Positions 58,924 to 64,000 of a stretch of 64,000 nucleotides of DNA are shown piece after piece. Numbering within the stretch: position 1 is the stretch's first letter; each line of letters begins with the position of its first letter. Made by a program: the position numbers and the translations under genes. The DNA comes from Cloeon dipterum (Eukaryota; Arthropoda; Insecta; Ephemeroptera; Baetidae). A model generated the notes under the pieces. It was given only the letters and a program-made list of their open reading frames with translations, ran no database searches and was not told the origin of the DNA. The DNA lies in contig NC_088786.1 in assembly GCF_949628265.1 (NCBI RefSeq), positions 11,718,001 through 11,782,000 of the forward strand. Reading direction: 5' to 3'.

Positions 58924-60515
58924 ATGTCCGAAACGGAGAGTAGCGGTGACGAATGCGTGCTGAAGTGCAAGAAACCGGCGTTCGTTCTCTACCGAAACCG
59001 CGAGGAGTGGAAGGACGTGGTGCCGATTCCGCAAGCCGATGTGCCTAACGCCGTTGTCGCAATTAATTATTCAGAGAAATGTATTTCACGTTGACTTGTA
59101 TTCGATTGAGCGTTATTGACTTCCTTTTCGCAGTCAAAGATGTCTACGACTATTTGAGAGCCGTTCTAGCCAAACAAGAAAAATCCGAACGAGTACTTAA
59201 GCTGACTGAAGATGCACTGAACTTAAATCCAGCTAACTACTCGGTCTGGCAATACAGGTATATAACGCAGAAATTTAATATTATTAAAAGTAACTGGAGT
59301 GGAGCGTTAAGCCACAGTCATCTTAATATTATATAATATACATTTTTTACAAAAAAAATGGTTTAAATTGTTCGATAAATAAATCTACACGCACTTCGTA
59401 AATATATATTTTTGTGAATAGTATTCACTCCTTAGTGCAAATTAAACATTTATTCTGACTATAATCACAGAGTATATATTTCATTTATTTTACAAAATGC
59501 AAATAACGAATTATGTACATACTATTTTTACTACAACTAATAAAGCAAAACTAAGAACAAATTTTCAATTCTGTGCTATATTTTCATCGTCAATTTCTTT
59601 CAGGCGTGTGATTTTAAGATGTCTGAAAATTGATCTGCGTAGAGAGCTGGTATTCAGCGCCAAAATGATCCACCAGCATCCAAAGAATTATCAAGTCTGG
59701 TAAAGTAGCAGTTAGTTTTTTCGTTACTCTCAAAACTGATTTCTTTTGTTCTTGAAGGTACCATAGGAAAGCCATTGTGGAGATGCTGGGCGACCCATCG
59801 GCAGAACTCGAGCTCACCAAAAATGATCTCGAATACGACAGCAAAAACTACCACGCCTGGCAGCACAGACAATGGGTCGTCCAGACCTTTGGGTAAATTC
59901 ATGGCTTTCCAGGTTGAATGGCATAATCATGGGTGTTTTGTAGGATGTTTGATGGTGAGATGGTGCTGTGTGACACGATGATTGAAGCGGACATCAGAAA
60001 CAACTCTGCCTGGAACCACAGGTTTTTTGTAATAAGCAACACTACCCGCTTCACGCCCCAAGTGGTCGCTGCGCAGGTCGACTACACCCTTCAGCAAATC
60101 AGCAAGGCGATCCACAACGAGAGCGCATGGAATTTCTTGAGAGGGTAAAATTCTGAAGTTAATCTTCAACTCATTTGGTGCGAATTATTTACTGAATTCT
60201 CCTTGTTTGTTTTAGCATTCTCTGTCAAACCAAAGATGGCATATCTGGAAACATCAAAGTGAACACATTCTGTGAAAATCTGATTGCGTCCAAAAACATC
60301 TCACCACAGTTGCTAGCTTTTCTTGTCGACATCAACATGGCGCTTGCAAAGGAAGACCAGAAGGCTCGGGAAAAAGTGAAAGAAGTAAAGTTCTGATTGG
60401 ACTCTAGGCTCATTTTCGCTGATTAACTTTGATTTTTCAGCTGTGTATGCAACTGGCCACAGACGTAGACACCATAAGACACAACTATTGGAATTATTTG
60501 GCCCAGACAGTCTGA
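58924..60515 (+). CDS. FNTA: Protein farnesyltransferase / geranylgeranyltransferase I alpha subunit
   Basis: The shared alpha subunit that pairs with FNTB or PGGT1B to attach isoprenoids to CaaX proteins such as Ras and Rho in the cytosol. Seven exons (58924-59080, 59134-59257, 59604-59699, 59758-59892, 59944-60144, 60216-60384, 60441-60515) close in phase at 318 residues, slightly shorter than mammalian forms, mainly at the N-terminus. Prenyltransferase alpha repeats are visible: NYSVWQYRR (about 87), NYQVWYHRK (about 122), [10 protein letters not shown] (about 156), [10 protein letters not shown] and [10 protein letters not shown]. The lysine just before NYHAWQ (about 155) corresponds to the catalytic Lys164 of the mammalian subunit. 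The end ([14 protein letters not shown]) is followed by TGA. Confidence 0.95.
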
Positions 60516-60894
60516 AATTGATGCTGCAATAGCTGAAATTTGTGCCAGGACAAGAATGGTCCGTTGCTCTCAGCCACTCATCTTGCTTTTATTCAATCTT
60601 TTCGTAATTTAATTTCTACTTATTGGGCAAATTTTTTATAGATGGTTGACACAGTTGTTAATATTATCAAATCATACGAACCACAATTTGAGTTTTATGA
60701 ATCAAAAAATTTAATTATATGGAATGATTTATTTGTCTAAAAGCAATTAAACTCATTTTCACGGCCAATCATAAGTTTTAATTTCCTTAAAAACACTGCT
60801 GGTATTATCTCATAGTCATTTGGCTGTAACATTTAAATTGTGGTTGTGCTTAAAATGACACAGCTTCGGCTCATATTCTTAAACTTATGAACCA

Positions 60895-61230
60895 TGCAAT
60901 GTGAGAATCTGAACGAAGTTTGGTGATCGAGTGCGGCTGTTTTGTGCCTACATTTGACTATATTGCATTTCAATGACGAGTCCATATGGAAGAATTGCAT
61001 TCTGTAGCCTGACTCGCTACTTGCTTCATCACACCTTTCAAGCATATGGGAATGAATGTCCTGCGACAAACGTCTAGCGTTTCAATAAAAGACCTCAAAG
61101 CGGGTGCAGAAACACAAGCTGGTCCTTTTCTGACACGTGCACCCATGTCTTTTGTTCGCAATGTTATTGGGATGTTGAGTTTTCGCAAGCTGTTCGCTAC
61201 CAGGGGGTCGCCCATCTCAAAAGAGATGGA
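60895..61230 (-). repeat. Dispersed repeat, copy C
   Basis: A reverse-oriented copy of the element at 4964-5317, with matching blocks throughout (GATGGGCGACC, ATAACATTGCGAAC, GGACCAGCTTGTGTT, GTCTTTTATTGAAACGC, ATGGACTCGTCATTG, CAGATTCTCA). An 88-codon frame shares MGDPL(I/V)AN, DMGAR and RKGPA with the first copy. It lies between the farnesyltransferase and transporter genes. Confidence 0.7.
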
Positions 61231-61667
61231 CTGCAAAAAGATTTTTAAATTTTTTGTTAAAAAACCTTTAAAATACTACTTAACGATGGTACCTGATAAA
61301 ACTACCCTTGGTGAAACCTGTAACCAGAAACCAGATAATGCCTCTTCTTTAATACAAATTTAATTATAAAATTCAGCTCATTGTCAATTGTCTTCAGCCG
61401 GATATGAAATTTAGCAACCTACACAAAGTCAGTTAATCCAATTATTATAAAATATTCGTCAGCAAGGGCTTTAAAGCAATCTTTTCTCCACACAAATTTA
61501 TCCGTTTACAATAATCTTTTCAAAGCACATTCCGCTCGGGTGTTATCAATCAACGTCAAAAGTAACCTAGAATTTCGCTGCTGGTAATAAAAGCAAGGAA
61601 ACTGTAGACTGCAAAAATACTCCATACTTTAATGATTTAACCAACATGACTAAACTCTCAGTGCGGT

Positions 61668-63746
61668 TCACTTGTCCGGCTGGACGCGCAGTTCGATCAA
61701 CGAGGCGGCCTCGGGGCCCTTCTGCTCCGGGTCCGCCTTCTCGGTCTTAAAGCAGTGCATGGCCGTGAGGGCAAGGCCGCCGAGGATGGAGGGCAGGCCG
61801 GACAGGAGGAAGGCTAGCTGGTAGGAGGAGGTCTTGTCGTAGAGCATTCCGGCCAGCGGCGGGCCCAGCGTCATCGGGATAGACATGAGGCCCAGCAGGA
61901 AGCCGATGGCTTGCGACGCGCCCTGCGGGCCGCACAGGTCAAACGCGATCGGCCCGATCAGGCTGATGAAGCAGCCGTCGAAGATGCCGATGCCCAGCAC
62001 CAGAGCCACCATCCACGGCCACGTCGGCGCCCACACCATCAGCATCGTCAACGCGCCCATTGAAATGAATGACACCTGCGAATGAGAATTTCGTTTGGAC
62101 AAAATCTAATATAATCACAAAAAGGAATGAACTTTTAGGATTCTACAATTTAGTTTTTGACGAAACCATGTATCTGTCTAGCTTTTCCTGATGTGAACCA
62201 AAGCTTTTTTCAATTTAGCTGATATTTTGTTTGTTCAACCAGACAAATCGATTGGTTGGTTTCACTTTCCAGAAAAAAATAACAAATTTCCCACAAGGGT
62301 TCGTTCCGCAGCTTGTAAGTTTATAACTACTAACCGTAGAGCAAAAAACCAAACATATTTATTTGTAAGCTGAAGAAATTTATATTTTACCAAATAGATT
62401 TTTTTCATTTTAAATTTCAGATAAAAATAAAAGTTAATTTAAGATTTAATAATAAATTTTTCATCATTTTTTCTTAGTGATAAAAATGGAGCTATGTGAC
62501 ATGGTAGTCATTTTCCTACTGTGGTTATTTTTACTCTATATTCTATATTTCATAGTTTCTGGGTAATTTTCATCTGAGCCCTTCCTGGGTCTTTTATGAA
62601 TAACGATCGTGGCCACAAACTTTCAATTTCAAAGATTTTGTTAATTTTGCTTGTTGAAGGATATCATTGAATTTTATTCAATTTTAAATGCGTTAAATTT
62701 TTAGATTTTACACCAAAAATTATTATATGTTTGGACCAATTACTTATTTTTTATTACAATTTTCTTTATCTATTTCCTAATGATTTTTAGCTAAAGCAGT
62801 TTTATTGAAACTTTCTCTCTGCTGCTCTAAGTGATACGAAAAATAAATGGCCAGCACTAAATGCGCTGATTTTCATATTTAACAACAAAAATTTCATTAA
62901 ATTTGCATACATATTTCTCTATATGGGGATATATATTGAAATAGATTGATCCCAATATTTTTACATCGAAATAGGAATAACGGCTCTCCAGAGGCCACCA
63001 TTTATTTATTATAGACGAGGAAAGCGAATTAAATTTGAATTACACTACACTTCACACAAGTTCATGAATTCGAAATTTATACGCGCAGTCGCGCAGTTTA
63101 TCAAACAAATCCCCGTGTGATGTGCGCGTATTTTTCCCGCGGAATTATCAACAAATTTATCCATAGCGGTTTTTGCGTGCGGTTGCTAGGGCAACAAATC
63201 CTTTTATGGAGTTTAGGGCGCGATGGAGCATGACGCGCGGGTTGCATAATATATTTTTACCTGCTGCAGCAGAATGCGGTCGACGCGTGGCAGATCCCCA
63301 ATTTTGCCGAAAATAAGACGGCCGAGTCCTGAAGTGAGGCCGATGCACATGATTAGAATCTTGCCGTCCTCAGTCGGAAATCGCTCATCCACGAATTTGA
63401 CCTGCGTGCACGCGGTAAATGTGCAAAAGCCCGTTTTTAGCGTGTCGTATGTGTCATACCATGTGGACGTACGGGACAAAGTAGCCAAAAAGGGAGCAAG
63501 GAATACAGATGGTCCAGATGACGTATCTCTTCACCCGCCAGTTGTCACGGTTGATGATGGACTGTTTTTTCGTCGTCGGCGATTTCTCTGCTGTCGCCTG
63601 TGATCCTTTGGGCGGCGTGAAAAGGAAACTGGCAGCGGCCAAGCCAGCCATGCAGATTGCCAAAAAGCGGAGTGCCCAAGGAAGGTCTCCTTCTTGCAGC
63701 AAAAAACTTAAAATCGGAGGCAGAGCTATGGTGAAAACTGAGCTGC
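61668..63746 (-). CDS. SLC16 monocarboxylate transporter, MCT10-like (3' part)
   Basis: A plasma-membrane transporter of the major facilitator superfamily. Minus-strand exons 63746-63460, 63401-63261 and 62075-61668 are in phase. They give the C-terminal 277 residues; the first exon here enters in mid-codon (acceptor after 63746), so the N-terminal part lies beyond the window. Visible: the transmembrane segments around SVFTIALPPILSFLLQ and FLAICMAGLAAASFLF, a charged cytoplasmic loop (STTKK-like), then hydrophobic helices including GIFDGCFISLIGPIAFDLCG, GASQAIGFLLGLMSIPMTLG and LLSGLPSILGGLALTA. The GIFDG...GPxxASQAIG pattern is closest to MCT8/MCT10 (karmoisin-type) members. The substrate could be aromatic amino acids or related compounds, but that is inferred. 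The stop is TGA at 61670-61668. Confidence 0.85.
62076..63260 (-). other. Transporter intron, AT-rich
   Basis: The intron between the last two transporter exons. No gene or recognisable repeat seen. Confidence 0.6.
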
Positions 63747-64000
63747 CTGTGAGAAAAAAGATTAATGTTATTTTTCTTTTTGCATTTTTTTCATGTTCCT
63801 ATTTGAATAAAGAAAAAACGTAACAATAAAAAAAATTCGATTTACCTTACATGCTCAATTATTTAATTATTTCATAAGCTTTCAGAATGTTAATTCAAAC
63901 GTTGTGCAAATCAAAGTTTGTTTCAGAATCATTGAACACACATTTTTTTTAAATGCAAGCTGTTGAAGGACAATCTTATTGCAATTGATTTTCTCATGAG

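Noticed and set aside
60970-61363. Two opposite frames in repeat copy C as host genes
   Set aside because: Both fall in the dispersed repeat, and no splice or regulatory signals support a host gene.

Overview
This is a eukaryotic, animal-type window. The genes are split by short GT-AG introns in AT-rich DNA, first exons sit in GC/CpG-rich islands, and there is one tRNA gene. The recognisable proteins (a foraging-type cGMP-dependent kinase, a myocardin-related transcription factor, Acinus, a MEIOB-like OB-fold protein, farnesyltransferase alpha, an SLC16 transporter) together indicate an arthropod, most likely a non-drosophilid insect. The kinase core reads like an insect foraging protein. The species cannot be fixed from the sequence. 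All exon models below were built by hand: splice sites and reading phase were followed base by base, and every complete model closes in frame. No alignment or RNA evidence was available.

Layout. Positions 1-690 look like the 3' end of an unidentified + strand gene. Positions 1.2-23.1 kb hold the foraging/PKG gene (+). It has three alternative coding first exons (1864, 12526, 16223), a shared first exon (14712) and a compact block of CNB and kinase exons (20089-23061). Its long introns carry a dispersed repeat and a (TA)n tract. Positions 23.1-33.2 kb are mostly non-coding; several GC-rich islands lie there, one of them a spliced leader with a 41-codon ORF. Positions 33.6-44.9 kb hold Mrtf (+, 16 exons), with a tRNA-Thr(CGT) gene antisense in its first intron. 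Acn (-, 47.6-52.5 kb) converges on Mrtf and diverges from a MEIOB-like gene (+, 53.8-55.3 kb). Then come a foldback repeat (56.1-56.35 kb), a small unrecognised + strand gene (57.0-58.3 kb), farnesyltransferase alpha (+, 58.9-60.5 kb), a second full copy of the dispersed repeat (60.9-61.2 kb), and the 3' half of an SLC16/MCT10-like transporter (-, 61.7-63.7 kb) whose 5' part is outside the window.

Functional picture. The genes do not form a pathway; this is an ordinary stretch of neighbouring insect genes. The most informative locus is the kinase. One gene encodes an I-alpha-like N-terminus, an I-beta-like N-terminus, and a third N-terminus whose phase forces it to skip the first half of cGMP site A. 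The other points worth a look are a dispersed repeat family with partly open frames, a foldback repeat, two GC-AG introns, an alternative nine-residue Acn start exon and the unrecognised small gene.
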